Assembly (NCBI GenBank): GCA_037178975.1
Contig: JASJZH010000005.1
Span: 5,766,001-5,830,000 of the forward strand
Origin: Oscheius tipulae
Taxonomy: Eukaryota > Nematoda > Chromadorea > Rhabditida > Rhabditidae
DNA: 64,000 bases
Reading direction: 5' to 3'
The translations under genes and the position numbers were made by a program. Shown here one piece after another: positions 1 to 11,092 of the stretch. The stretch's first letter is position 1. Each line of letters begins with the position of its first letter. The notes beneath the pieces were generated by a model. It was not told the origin of the DNA, did not search any database, and was given only the letters and a program-made list of their open reading frames with translations.

Positions 1-165
1 TTCAGTAGTTTTGTTGTTCAGAAATAGTTATTGCCTAAATTGGGTAGCAAGTCAACTTTGGTTGCACTCTAGAACTTGGTTTTTGTCCCAATGAAGCCAT
101 TGGAAACTTTTAATTCCTACGAAGCAGCGCAGCCGCCAGTGCAAACTCAACGGCTGACTTGGAAC
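1..165 (+). repeat. Dispersed ~280 bp repeat, truncated copy at window edge
   Basis: This stretch matches the middle and end of the elements at 22785-23040 and 26545-26830 (the latter inverted). Shared blocks include GTTATTGCCTA, CAAGTCAACTT, CAATGAAGCCA and CGCAAACT. The left part of the element lies outside the window. It has no coding potential and looks like a non-autonomous dispersed element. Confidence 0.7.
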
Positions 166-1718
166 TAGATTACTGTCTTATATCCTCCTAACTGGCTAAG
201 CAAGAGTACTTTTCATGTCAATGATTCTTGTTTTTTTTTGCCCAGGACTTACCACTTACCTCTAAAACAAGCTCTACCGCAGTGATTCGATTAGTTCGAA
301 GTTAGCTGATGACTATAACTCGCTTATTGTTAGTGAACACGATATAGGTTTCTGATAGAGAATATGTAAAGAAAGCAGCTCTGACGCAAAAAGCGGCAAT
401 GTTTGAGCTGGGACACGGAGACGTCTGTCAAAGGACGGTCAACATCCAACTCCTCCCTCTCTCTCTTACTCCCATGCCATTGATTCCCAAGAGTCTCTTT
501 AATTAACGTGCGTCGTCTCACCACTCCCTACTCTAATGTGTTGCTCTTCCGGAATCCTCCCCCTTCCAGGCCGTCCCCCAGGCAACCGTCTCTTTTGCTC
601 TCTGCCTCCTGGGAAAGTTGGAAGAGTCAACCACCTGGAAAAGTCGGGGCTCCTGCGTCTCTTGCACTGTCCCGTGAAAGCTTTGATTACATTAGAACGA
701 TAGGTTTTGAAGCCTCAGTTTCTAGATTGATCATCAGGCAAGCAATCGGACTAAACGATTTGGCTCTCACTGCTTAATCATTATTACTTTTCCATATCAT
801 AGACCATGGCTTGCCCGTACCATCCCAGCTTAGCCAGTTTCGCCGTCGATCTGGCTTTTTTTTATCAAGCGTAATGCAAGCGTAACAGAACTGTCTTTGC
901 CCATTGTCATGTGTCCTTCCTTCAAACTTTCCCTCCTATTTCCTCGACAGGAAGCCAGGCTCCACTCCCTCCGGAAATCAGCATCCTCTTCTCGACTCTC
1001 TCTTGAGAGCGATCGGACACCTCTCCGTGGCTTCTCCGTGGATATGGCCCAGACTGCTTTTTTGCAGCTGCTTTCATGCACGTTTCTCATCCGACCATTT
1101 AAGGAATCTGCCTCACGACATCTTTTTGGCTGCTAACCGTCGTTTAAGAGTTGCTCTCTTTCAATAGACTGGGAGCTATTAGTGAAACTCTTGCTCTCTG
1201 CTCTCCCACTGACTCTACCCAAGTTATATTTATGACCATGACATATGGGACGTGGCCACCGGCTCTATGTTGTTCCAAAAAGTTACCCATTATAAAAGTT
1301 TTGATATGTTTCTGCTTTCCGCTTCTCACAATCAGTATATACGAATTTCCGAAGATGTTTTTCATATCAGGCTGCGCGTACCAGACGGAATGTTTCTTCC
1401 CACAGTAATCTGACCCAGTCTACTAACAATTCTTTTTTGCTCCTCTGTCTCGATCATTAAAAGACGAGTACAAATGACCGCTATATTTTTAGTCTAACCC
1501 CTTGAATCCTCTTCATCGTTTTTTCTAACATAAGAGACCAACACCCCACTAGTTATTATTACAAGCGGAAGAATTTCACGTGTGACTTCTTCTTTGCTCT
1601 ATAATCTTATTTGAGAAGAGAGCCCACTTATCCCAGGCAGTAGTTATCTTGAACCGTTTTGATCGACTCTCTTCTCTTAACTTACTAACTATTTCAGTTT
1701 CACACATTCGATGGCAGA
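166..1718. other. Non-coding interval upstream of NCS-1
   Basis: Only short ORFs without recognisable domains or plausible splice structure. It probably holds the NCS-1 promoter and 5' leader. An ATTTCAG at 1691-1697, just before the start codon, could be a 5' UTR splice or trans-splice acceptor. Confidence 0.5.
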
Positions 1719-2437
1719 ATGGGCAAAGGCAACAGCAAGTTAAAGTCAGACCAGATAAAGAACCTCGCTCAAAGAACCTATTGTAACCTTTTTTGTCACA
1801 ATTTGTTATAAAATCTAGTTTCAGTCACAGAAAAAGAGATAAAACAATGGTACAAAGGATTCGTGAGGGACTGTCCAAACGGAATGCTCACTGAAGCCGG
1901 CTTCCAGAAGATCTACAAGCAATTCTTCCCACAAGGCGACCCTACCGACTTTGCCTCGTTCGTGTTCAAAGTCTTTGACGAGAACAAGGACGGGGCCATC
2001 GAGTTCCACGAGTTTATCAGTGCTCTTTCCATCACGTCGCGAGGCAACTTGGACGAAAAGTTACAGTGTAAGTCTTGTAAATAGTAAATGTGTAAAAAAA
2101 AAACTTATAGCTCACTATCTGTATTCAGGGGCCTTCAAGCTGTACGATCTTGATCAAGACGGTTTCATCACTCGCGACGAAATGCTCTCCATCGTCGACG
2201 CGATATACAAAATGGTCGGCAACAGTGCTAAACTACCCGACGACGAGAATACTCCCGAAAAGCGTGTAGACAGGATCTTCAAAATGATGGATAAGGTAAC
2301 CGTTTATTTGAAAAGTTTGACAAAAAAAAGTTCAGAACAATGACGCCCAGTTGACACTCGATGAGTTCAAGGAAGGTGCCAAGGCAGATCCGTCCATTGT
2401 TCACGCGTTATCGCTATACGAGGGCCTCTCTTCTTAA
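1719..2437 (+). CDS. ncs-1: Neuronal calcium sensor 1 / frequenin
   Basis: Four exons (1719-1782, 1825-2067, 2129-2295, 2336-2437) join into a 191-residue protein, the usual length for NCS-1. It starts MGKGNSKLK, an N-myristoylation signal. It carries the degenerate first EF hand (DCPNG) and three calcium loops: [20 protein letters not shown] and [10 protein letters not shown]. It ends SLYEGLSS. The family is a myristoylated calcium switch that regulates PI4-kinase, GPCR kinases and neurotransmission at membranes. The variable positions I remember, including the ending, agree with C. elegans NCS-1 rather than with vertebrate NCS-1, which is the strongest single clue to a nematode source. Introns are 42, 61 and 40 bp. 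Confidence 0.97.
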
Positions 2438-2937
2438 AATGTGATACAAGCTTTTTTGACTACGAAAGATATATGACGAGATCTCGAGACAGCTTACCCC
2501 AACCCAGCAGCAAAACATGTTTCGCTCACATTGAATTTGTACAATAAATTCTACAGAGAAGATGTTGAAGATGGTACCCTGACTCATGTATAGCCAAGCA
2601 AGGGGAGTTCAAGTAAAGACAGTAAAGGCAACTACATTCCCGAAGAAGATCTGAGTGTGTGTGCGGAATGTTCAGCGGTTGACCCATCTTGCCTTTCTCT
2701 TGTACGGTCCTAGACACTGTGGTATGCTCTTTCGTTAACATAAGTTAGTCTTACAACCGCTTCGAAACACCCAGTCAGCTGACTCTCCTTGTCCAGAGTC
2801 GTACTTCTTTGGAAAACAAAAAATCTAGTCCCTCCTTGAGAAATAAATTGTATGCGACAATCAACATTTAAAAGACCAGGATTGTATTTGCGATAAATTA
2901 TTAAACAATCAAAGAACACCCATAAAAGAACCCATAT
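2438..2937. other. Tail-to-tail 3' region of NCS-1 and CHID1-like
   Basis: An intergenic stretch of 500 bp holding the two converging 3' ends. AATAAA at 2543-2548 on the plus strand lies about 106 bp after the NCS-1 stop and is its likely poly(A) signal. Nothing else is recognised. Confidence 0.55.
2543..2548 (+). terminator. Poly(A) signal for NCS-1
   Basis: Canonical AATAAA, about 106 bp downstream of the NCS-1 stop codon. Confidence 0.6.
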
Positions 2938-4468
2938 TCAAAGAAGTTGGGAGAAGTAGTTAAGGCCCTGTCCGTACTCCCAGATTGCGAAGCCAACGCC
3001 TCTCTTCTCGGCCAGTTTGATGCGCAGTTCAAGAGATGTCAATGATGGATAGTAGGTCTTGGTTCCGCTGAAAATAAAGATTTTTGACCGAGGCCGAAGA
3101 ATTCTCACCCGTCCGTGACAAAATGCTCCCTGGAGATGGCATCCCACTCGAGTTGACTGTTTTTCTTCTTCAACAGCTCAAGGTATCTGAAAAAAAACAG
3201 TAAGATCGATGTCTCCCAAAGGAAATTAAAGCCCAGAGCCACAGAAACTAACTGGTCAAATTTGACGGCGTCCACGGATTTCGAGGAATACTTGTAGCCG
3301 TAGTGGTTGAGACCAATCATGAGCTTACTGGCCAAACGGGGACCGTCCTCCAGAAGCGAGTCAACTGCCTGGAAAGAAATTTGTTCGTGCTTAGAGGGAA
3401 GAACTCACAGCTGCCACCCAGTCGTAAGGAGAAACTCCTGAGGGGGTCTGCGCTGGGAAGTCGTAGGTCATAATTTGGACATAGTCAACGTGGTTGGACA
3501 AGGCGTACAGGTAAGATGGCAGGAACATGCCGGTCAACTGGCTGAAAAGTGCGTTTGAACAGAGATAAGGTAAACTAGACAGAGTAACTGTTCGCTCAAA
3601 AGGAGTCGGATCCTTTAAAAGCCAACAAAAAAACTAACTTTTCAGGTCCAACTGGAGGCCCGACAGGCACGATAATTTCGAGATGTTTGCTGTGGAAGGC
3701 ATCGCCCCAGACACTCAGAAACTCGATGAGTCCGGCCGCTGCTTCTCCGCGAGTCCTGCTCATGACATCCATCCACAGCTCAATGACGGCTCCATCGAAC
3801 TGATTTCTCTGATAATTTGAAACTTTTCCCTGTTGCGAATGGAGACAAACCGTGAGGAAGTTGAGCAGATCGGTGAGACAGCGATGAGACCAGACCTCAC
3901 TGGTGATCATGGAGCCAATGTCCTGAATTGACCAGTCTTCGAAGAGGATACGTGGCACAATCTTCAGATTCTCGTTCTTCTCGTGAACCGCGTCCATCCA
4001 GCCATGATCCACATCGTGTGTTCCCTCGATACGACAGCTGTGACTGTGGTCGGCAGTTTGCGGCTTGATCTGCAGCCAGACCGGAGAGATGTGAGTCAGC
4101 TTGTTGGAAGTCATCTTGGCCAGGTCGTAACCCTTGTTGTTCCACTGAAACTTTTTGTTGAAAAAACTGAGAGACAAACCGGTGTGATGTATGCCAGAGC
4201 CGCCCCGGTGAACTTCCTCTCCGAATCCTTGTCAATCTTTTCGTGGCCCTTGATGATCGCCTCTTTTGTAACCTCGTTAGGTTGGAACTTCAAGTCAGCA
4301 AAAAGCTGAACATTTCTTTGAAAATGAGAGAAGGGGGCTTACATCAGCATCGAGAACTCCTGCGACCTCCTCCGGCTCGTCTTCTTCCACGACCACCTTT
4401 CTGTCGGATTTTCCAAGCTGAGAGGAGAGTCCAACCAGCGCCAACAGGACCAGGTATTTCAGCAGCAT
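2938..4468 (-). CDS. CHID1: Chitinase domain-containing protein 1-like (GH18 family)
   Basis: The start at 4468 gives a secretion signal (MLLKYLVLLALVGLSS) followed by an acidic stretch. Exons then read through FTGAALAYITP, WNNKGYDLAKM, ISPVWLQIK, GTHDVDHGW, LKIVPRILFEDW, FDGAVIELW, MTYDFPA, MIGLNHYGYKYSSK and YPSLTSLELR, ending GQGLNYFSQLL. This is the order of blocks in human CHID1 (stabilin-1-interacting chitinase-like protein). The fold is a GH18 TIM barrel, but the catalytic strand reads FDGAVIE instead of DxxDxDxE. As in the family, it is therefore likely a secretory or lysosomal carbohydrate-binding protein with little chitinase activity. About eight exons, with introns mostly near 40 bp. 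The start lies 435 bp from the AP-3 mu stop, on the same strand. Confidence 0.93.
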
Positions 4469-4902
4469 CTGAATTAGAACGTAAGGTTTTTAGAGGAACC
4501 AAGGGATAAGGGGAAGCGACAGTTTGCAAGCTGTCTAAATTGTCACAACAAGTTGTCGATTTCTAATTACCCTTTTCTGATTAGCGGCGCGATTAACTAC
4601 CACAACAGTGTATAGAGCTAGGACTGTAAACACGCTTATACGGTTCAAAGAGTACAATATTCAGGAAAAAGATTGGCGGACGATTTGGTACAGGAGAGAA
4701 ACACAAGAAACGATTAGTTAAAGAGATAGAAACAGAGCAAGCAACATCTCAATCGCATTCCAAGTCGTTCACTTTGAAAAAAAATTTATTGACAAAAATA
4801 AGTTAGGCTCTTTATGTACAAAAAAAAGTGAAAAAAAGATCAGATCTTCAAGAAAACCCCAGGGTTAGAGATTGCAAAGTGATAGAGGGAATGTATTGAT
4901 GA
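4469..4902. other. Interval between AP-3 mu and CHID1-like
   Basis: Holds the AP-3 mu 3' UTR and presumably the CHID1-like promoter. TTTATT at 4785-4790 (AATAAA on the minus strand) is about 115 bp past the AP-3 mu stop. No further gene is seen. Confidence 0.5.
4785..4790 (-). terminator. Poly(A) signal for AP-3 mu
   Basis: AATAAA on the minus strand about 115 bp downstream of the AP-3 mu stop codon. Confidence 0.55.
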
Positions 4903-6545
4903 CTAGGTCCGGACTTGGAACTTTCCAGCCTTGGTTATGTATTTGACTCCTTTGAATGGTTTGTACTTCTCTCCGTACATGTCCAGACGATTCACTTTCA
5001 GTCCTAAAATATGCATTTTATGGAAATGATTTGGATTCGAACCAGAGACGGCGAGCTGATTGATTTTGAACTTGACGGTGATCGGAGGTGTTTCCACTGT
5101 TCCAGTTCCAGATACAGATACCTGAATCAAAGAAATCTTTGTGTGCAGAGAGGAAACACAAACGGTTCCCTTGATAGTCGGCGGTTTTCCTAGCTCAATC
5201 TTGCCGACGTTCCATTGAAGAAGACGCGTGGTCGGATCGAAAGAGTACTTGCCGTGAGTGGGCACCAGATTGCAATTCATCACAGTCTTCGGCATCTGCA
5301 TCTCGATACAGACGTCTTCCAGCTAAAACTGACTTTGCAACGGAACGAAGTGGGTTTCTCAAGCCTCAAACTCAAATGAAAAGCTCACAATTTTGCCCAT
5401 GCTCTGTTTGGGTCCGACTGTCAGTTCGAGCCGACTTCCTGTCCCTGCTTTTAGTTGGATCGAATGACGGACATAGACGGGAATGGCTACCATGCTTAAA
5501 GACGTAGATTTAAATAATAAAGAATTCCTACTTCTGAGTCGCGATGTGATAAGAAAGGAGGCGGAAGTTTCCATCTGGAGGAACAAAGGAAAGAATTCTC
5601 TCGTTCTCCCACTTTTTGAATCGGACACAGGGATGGAAAGAGACGTCGTCCAGGAGCCTCGGATTGACCAGAGTCATCGTAAGATCAGGCATTCCGGACA
5701 ATTTGCAGGTCACATCAATCTGATTTCTGATTGACCTTGATTTGAGCAGACACTCACGTATCCTTGGATCTCGGCGAAGACCGTCGAGCCTTGCTTGTCA
5801 ATGATGGCATCGATTTCCTCGATCACGTCAAAGTAGGCCTCGTTGTTCGTGTACTTGACTCCATGACGACGCCAGGGAATGTTGGAAAGCTGACCGGTGG
5901 GAAGGGTCTCCGAATGGTTGGTCCGACCTGTTACCTGAAAGGGAACAAGTTCGGTACTTTGTCTGTTTAAAAGTCCCAAACTTAGAATGATGAGAAGTTT
6001 AGAAGGCAACTGACAGTGCGTAGACCCACCTGATTTGCAATGTTCCTCAAAAAGTTGGGCGGTTTGATGAGATCCTGAAGGATGTTAAGCTCCGTCACCA
6101 GCGGATACCCATTATCCAGCATCTCGTCCAGAATCTCAAAAACAATCACACAGTTCTCCTTCAACGTCGTGTCGGAACACTCGTCAAAGTACTGAGTAAA
6201 GGTGTGAATTACTCGGTGGAGGAACTCGATGATCATTAAAGGAGACGCTGAAAGTTGTTCTCTGTATGTGATCAACAGTAAACTGACTCTCAGTGGTAGT
6301 CACAGCCAGAAGATAGAGTTGGTTGTGATATACGCTGACCAGATAGTGGTGAGGCGTCGAGATGACCGGCGGGACATCTTCCGGATTGCTCGCCTTCTTC
6401 TGGGCATCAAAAAAGTAGTCACATATTGATCGATGAATGACAGACTTCCAGTGCTTTTCCAATATCACATCTCTGAATAGATTCTTTGCAAACCTCATCC
6501 TGTCACTCACCCTGACGTGTTTACTATGAACAGGCTGTTGAGCAT
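4903..6545 (-). CDS. AP3M1: AP-3 adaptor complex subunit mu
   Basis: The model starts at MLNSLFIVNTSG and, after an intron of about 40 bp, continues DVILEKHW, a typical longin domain. It then reads ISTPHHYLVSVY, IVFEILDEMLDNGYPL, the conserved linker LPTGQLSNIPWRR, and a mu-homology domain with KYTNNEAYFDV, FAEIQG, NPRLLDDVSFHPC, PPDGNFRLLSY, VAIPVYVRHS and GPKQSMGK. It ends NRLDMYGEKYKPF and GKFQVRT. Length and ending fit AP3M1/2 (about 418 residues). AP-3 sorts cargo from endosomes to lysosomes and related organelles, and mu recognises Yxx-phi signals. About eight exons. It is head-to-head with mS40 across 622 bp. Confidence 0.97.
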
Positions 6546-7167
6546 GGGTCTCCTGATGTGGTCTATCACCCAAGAGCTGAAATTTGCTTGCTATGGATTC
6601 AATAGATATTTTTTGGAATCAATCGTGTGATGGATCTTATCGTTATCTATCCGTATATCCGAACGCATCTATCGATTCTCTTAGGAACTAGACGTAAGGG
6701 GCGTTGCGTACTTCGGATGCATATTCAGTTAGCCGGTTATCAACACTAGAAAATCGGTTGTGCTCGAGAGTTGAATGGAAAATGGAATATACTAGTGTTT
6801 AAAGTGCTGCCGAAATTAGAGAAGAGAAGCCGTCGATTAGAAAACCTTATTCACGAGATTTCTTTCAGACTTCTGTGTTACTTTCAAGCTCTTCATTTCG
6901 TCTTTTTTCTACTGGAAAAGTAAAAGAGTGGTTCGTTTTATTTGAAGAGATAAATTATTGAGAAAATAAACAAATCTTGAGTCAGCACCCGAAATGCGCA
7001 GTTTGTTGACGCATTTGTAGTTCAGAAGTTTGTAAAGCTTGAAAACTTTTCGCCCTGTTTCTTTCTTGTCTCCCTACTTTTTTTTTTACCATCATCGCTG
7101 ATTACACAAGTCAGATAAACATCCTGCATCTCTTGATTCCACGTTCTGGGAATTGTCGAGCTTTCAG
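6546..7167. promoter_or_regulatory. Divergent promoter region between AP-3 mu and mS40
   Basis: A 622 bp interval separating two start codons in opposite directions, so it should carry both promoters. CTTTCAG directly before the mS40 ATG (7161-7167) could be a trans-splice or 5' UTR acceptor. No ORF of interest. Confidence 0.45.
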
Positions 7168-8077
7168 ATGCTTACAACGGGTCGTTTCGTAGCTCGTCGG
7201 TTGCTTCACTCAACATGCAGTCATTCGGCAGCTGCAGAAGGCGAGAAGAAGCCAATTCCGACCCCAGAAGAGGTAATTTTTCTGAAAATATCCTTTTTTC
7301 AAGCTAGTCGTTCCAGGCCGGCTGGGCGTTCAACCACGTCGAGAAGAAGCAAGGCTTGTACAAACCGCGACACACCATTGATGAACAGATAACCTACATG
7401 AAGAGCAAAGCCTTCGCAGACGCTTATAAAGGACAGCCGATCTATATGTGGTACAAGAGAAATGTGAAGGTCGGTTCAGTTTTCTTCTTTTTTGATTCAT
7501 ACTTGTAAGAACCTTCATCTTTAGCCATTTTCAGGGTCAAATGATGCGACAACCTCCTCCTCGACTGTTCTGCATCGACCGACACGGAAGGTTCAACGTC
7601 AACCACGCTTGTCCAGTCAGTGTTTCCCGCTTGCTCGTTTGAATTTGCCTTTTCAGGTTTGCCGCGACGAATATCTCTTCTTCGACTTCCGGAATCCCGA
7701 ACTTATCGAACAGTTCATGTCTCAAGGCACTTATCAGCCCATCGACCTGCTTAAAAGTGGTCTCTGTCGCGAACAGTACGCTCAATTGAAAGCACAGCTG
7801 CTGAAGGCGAAAGAACATGGCACAATCACATTCGGAGTGGAATTCCGCAATTTCGACTATCGACAGTGGTACGCGGACTGGAAGCAAGAGCCTTCTAAGG
7901 AGGTGAGGCTATTTTTCAGCCCTTAACTCTCTCCTTTAGGTTCAAAGAGCCGGACTCTTCTACCAGGATGTGCATCCCGATCCCCTCGTGAGCTTCCCTG
8001 CGTTCAAGAATGACAAGAACAACGACTGGGATCAATGGTGGCTGCGACACGACAAATTCGCCAAGAAGGCCAAATAA
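7168..8077 (+). CDS. MRPS18B: Mitochondrial small ribosomal subunit protein mS40 (MRPS18B-type bS18 homologue)
   Basis: Five exons (7168-7272, 7317-7469, 7535-7615, 7657-7902, 7940-8077) give 240 residues. The first about 20 residues (MLTTGRFVARRLLHSTC) look like a mitochondrial presequence. The core shows QPIYMWYKRNVKGQ, then CIDRHGRFNVNHACPVCRD and DFRNPELIEQF. This is the same block order as human MRPS18B (YRRNHKGG, CPICRD, DFRNVKLLEQF). The C-terminus (DQWWLRHDKFAKKAK) differs from the mammalian tail. The protein is a structural component of the mitoribosome small subunit. NDUFA2 starts 173 bp downstream on the same strand, so a two-gene operon is possible. Confidence 0.9.
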
Positions 8078-8250
8078 CCTCCCTCAGCTCAATTATTTCT
8101 ATCTGTTTTAGGTCTTTCCTTGATTTTGTTATGATTGTTGATGAACTTGCATATCTTATTCTTTCTTATTCGTGAATTGCGGTCGAATCCGCTACAATAC
8201 ACGTCGTTTCGTTCTTTCATATTTTATAGAAAATACTTCCCAGAAAAACC

Positions 8251-8646
8251 ATGTCGGCTGGAGTAAAGTTGACCGGAACTGCTCTTCGCGAGCTTCGCAT
8301 TCATCTATGTCAGAAGAGCACTGCCTCAGGTATGTTTTTCTAGACATCTGCGTGTTGACCCAAAATCTCGTTTCTTGGAAAATAAACTCGGTTTTCAGCC
8401 GGAGTTCGTGCCTTTGTTCAAAACGACTACGTGCCACTGAAGAAGGCCAATCCCGAGTTCCCTATCTTGATCAGGGAAGCAGCCGGTATTTCTCCTCGAG
8501 TATTTGCCAGGTAAGACCGCTTTTTTGAATTTTTTCCAATCATTTGTAACAGATACGAGCACGGCGTCGAGCGCTGCCTTCCCCTCGAAAACGCCAGCCA
8601 AGAAGCTGTTGCTGCTGCCATCAAAGACCTCGCCGCTAAGCAATAA
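8251..8646 (+). CDS. NDUFA2: NADH dehydrogenase (complex I) subunit NDUFA2 / B8
   Basis: Three exons (8251-8329, 8399-8510, 8553-8646) give 94 residues, close to the family length of about 99. Diagnostic blocks are LRELRIHLCQKS, GVRAFVQNDYVPLKKANP, PILIREA and ARYEHGVE, as in human NDUFA2 (thioredoxin-like fold). It is an accessory subunit of the matrix arm of complex I. The upstream neighbour is another mitochondrial protein gene. TTTTATAG at 8223-8230 and TTCCCAG at 8237-8243 precede the ATG and could serve as splice or trans-splice acceptors. Its stop is only 57 bp from the stop of the exostosin gene on the other strand. Confidence 0.93.
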
Positions 8647-8703
8647 TGTAGTTTTGTAAAGATAGCACCAGTTTATACAGATTTTTCTCGTAAAAACCCG
8701 TAG

Positions 8704-10862
8704 TTAATTGAGATGGAAATCAGAGTAGTGAAGAGGCAAGACATTGCTCCATCGAGCAGCCATCTTCTTCCAACAGTCCCCGTTTTTCGAGTTTTGCATG
8801 TGTGGAAGAACCGGACGCGTTCCTATCACGAGCGGCGGCTCAAGATTCAAATCGGAGACGGCGAGATTCAGTGTCTCAGAGAAACATTCTCGAATAAGTT
8901 GAGCAGGGAACATTTCAGCCAGACTGATGAGGTTTTCTCTGAATTAATGGTAGGTTTTTAATATGAAAAGAAAGGAAACCTGTGAACAGCCATCAGACTA
9001 GGATAGACGGCGTTGTAGAGTCGCGCAAAGTTTACTGTCTGCAGTGTTGGCTGGAATTTGCTTTTCCAAACATTTTTTTGGCACAAAATTCACGTCAAAG
9101 TCAATCCCGTGAATCCCGACAAGTCGTTGTGGAAACATTTTCAGGTAACGGAGCAGACGCGGGACATCTCCCGGTCCCAAGATCATTCTCTCGTCAACGA
9201 ACACGAAACTAGTGGCGGGGGTCATTTTGAATAGCTTGTCAAGCTGAAGTTTTGAATTGACATGTAAGACTGAAAGCTTACCATAGAAGTTTTTACAAAC
9301 GTTACATGTTTCCCAGTTTGTGTGGGAAAGGAATCTTTGGATGGCCACAGAACAAGGATTTCGTCTATTTCTGCTGGTTTCGGAGAGATTGCCCAATGTT
9401 GGACCAAATTAACCGTTTTGGAGAGAACTACCAGAGCTGTCGAGCCACTGAACGTGATATTGGTGAATCAGAAATGGTTAGAATACCTTTTAAACTCTGG
9501 AATAGAAAGACTATTCCAATCTCTCACCCGATATCCTTCGGATCGTCGGACACGATCTAGTACAATCTATGATTCGTAGCTGTAGATATCATAAAATGCA
9601 ACTCACTCGTATAGTTGAGAGAGTGATACTCTCGACGTCCCTAAAGTATCTGTTGTAAAGGAAACGACCCTGCTCCTTCATCCGAAGGACCTCACTTTCA
9701 GGAATGTCTCTCAAGAGCTCCGGAGTCTGAAAACCGACAGTCTTCATTGAAAAACTTATCAAAATCCTACCAGGAGAACGTTCTCTTCGGCTATTACGAC
9801 AACAGCTTTTGTCCAGTCGAGAGACTCTTCAAAAGGGAGCACCCAGTCGTCTGATAGCACAACAGGAATGCAGCCGACGCGCAGTGATTCGAGGAATCTG
9901 TATGCGATTTTCAGCGATAAGACTAGGAAAAGTCTTAAATCTCACCTGAAAGATCCCAGTCGTCTTCCTCTCGGAGTCAGACAGAACGTCGAGTTGGCCA
10001 TGGTGCTCTCGTAGTCCCACTTGTCGTATTCCAAATTGTCTCGCTGGCATCGATCGTCCTGATGTTGCTCCCAATCCGTATTGTGCTTACAGGTCGTTAC
10101 CATTGCCACCGATTCTCCGTTGTGAAGATGATAAAGAGCGTCACGCGTATCTGACCCGATTCCATAGACATATCTCTTGCCTTTGAAGGAGAGTAAGTGT
10201 CTGTCTATTTCAGAAAGATCCAGAAACTTTTCGGGACCAGTTCTCACGGGGTGTTCTTTGTGAAAGAGCGGGAAGGAGAGGTCGAATCCAAAGCGAAAGT
10301 GCTGAACACTGGGCGAGGCTCTGGCTATGATGGCTTTCCCGGTGTTGAATCCGAGATTGTGGTCCGCGTAGTCGGGAAATGTCCCGTGGTAGAGATTGAA
10401 GATCACATGGTTCAGACCGCCATTCCAGACTTCAGCTGGGAGACTCTCGATGAGAGAATTGACGTCGCGGACATAGTTCTCGCTGATCCTGTCACGATCT
10501 ACTGTATCCACAGAGAGAATGAATAGACATGCCTCGAAGGGATTGTCGGTATAGTAGGCGCTTTCCCTGATCGAAGAGAGAATCTTCGAATAGGTCATAG
10601 AGACAAATTGTCCTTGTTGAGATGGATAGACGTAGATTTTCGGTTGGTCATTGAGACAAAGTGAAAAGTTGAAGCACGAATGGAATGTGCAGGGCAGATT
10701 CGCGTAGTTTCGAACCAAACGATCCTTTTCACCAGCTTCCGTCCAGAAAGACACTTCAGATTGTTCCTGGTCTTCATTCCCGCCAAAATTGTATAGTAGC
10801 AGCCAGAAGTAAACCACTACCCCAAGTGCCAGAAGACAATAACGACGCAGAGTCCTCATCAC
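8704..10862 (-). CDS. EXT1: Exostosin-like heparan sulphate glycosyltransferase (EXT1-like)
   Basis: A type II membrane protein: a short cytoplasmic tail and one membrane segment ([19 protein letters not shown]). A GT47 exostosin domain follows with [78 protein letters not shown] and [12 protein letters not shown] shortened GT64 domain includes [18 protein letters not shown] and [10 protein letters not shown], and the protein ends DFHLN. A 43 bp intron at about 9078-9120 is needed to keep the last part in frame. The family polymerises heparan sulphate in the Golgi as EXT1/EXT2. I estimate roughly 600 residues against about 746 in human EXT1. The usual DxD of the GT64 domain reads VDERM. Confidence 0.9.
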
Positions 10863-11092
10863 CGGGGCATGGAACTAGAAAGAGACTGAAAAGGATTCTT
10901 TGAAGAGACGATAGTCAATAGAAGAAACTGGGAAAACAGTTAGCTTTGAACAAAGAGAAATTCATTGGAAGGCAGTATTGGAAAGAGGCAGAGATTGTGA
11001 ACACCGGAGGTAGGGATTGAACTACCGGGAATGAGATATCGTAGAGAGCATATACACAGTAGAATAGTCGTTGAACGCAAAAAATAAACAGA
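10863..11092. other. Short interval between exportin-5 and the exostosin gene
   Basis: A 230 bp same-strand gap. It contains the exportin-5 3' end and the start region of the exostosin gene. No clear AATAAA is seen for exportin-5 on the minus strand. Confidence 0.4.

Noticed and set aside
5031-5045. GGATTCGAACC, a tRNA T-arm-like sequence
   Set aside because: It lies at the donor side of an AP-3 mu intron. The flanks form no cloverleaf and the intron is needed to join the coding frame.
8713-8961. Plus-strand 82-codon ORF after NDUFA2
   Set aside because: Shadow of the last exostosin exon on the other strand, which has clear family similarity.
10990-11040. GGATTGAACTACC, possible tRNA fragment on the minus strand
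   Set aside because: No matching acceptor stem, D arm or anticodon arm could be drawn upstream.
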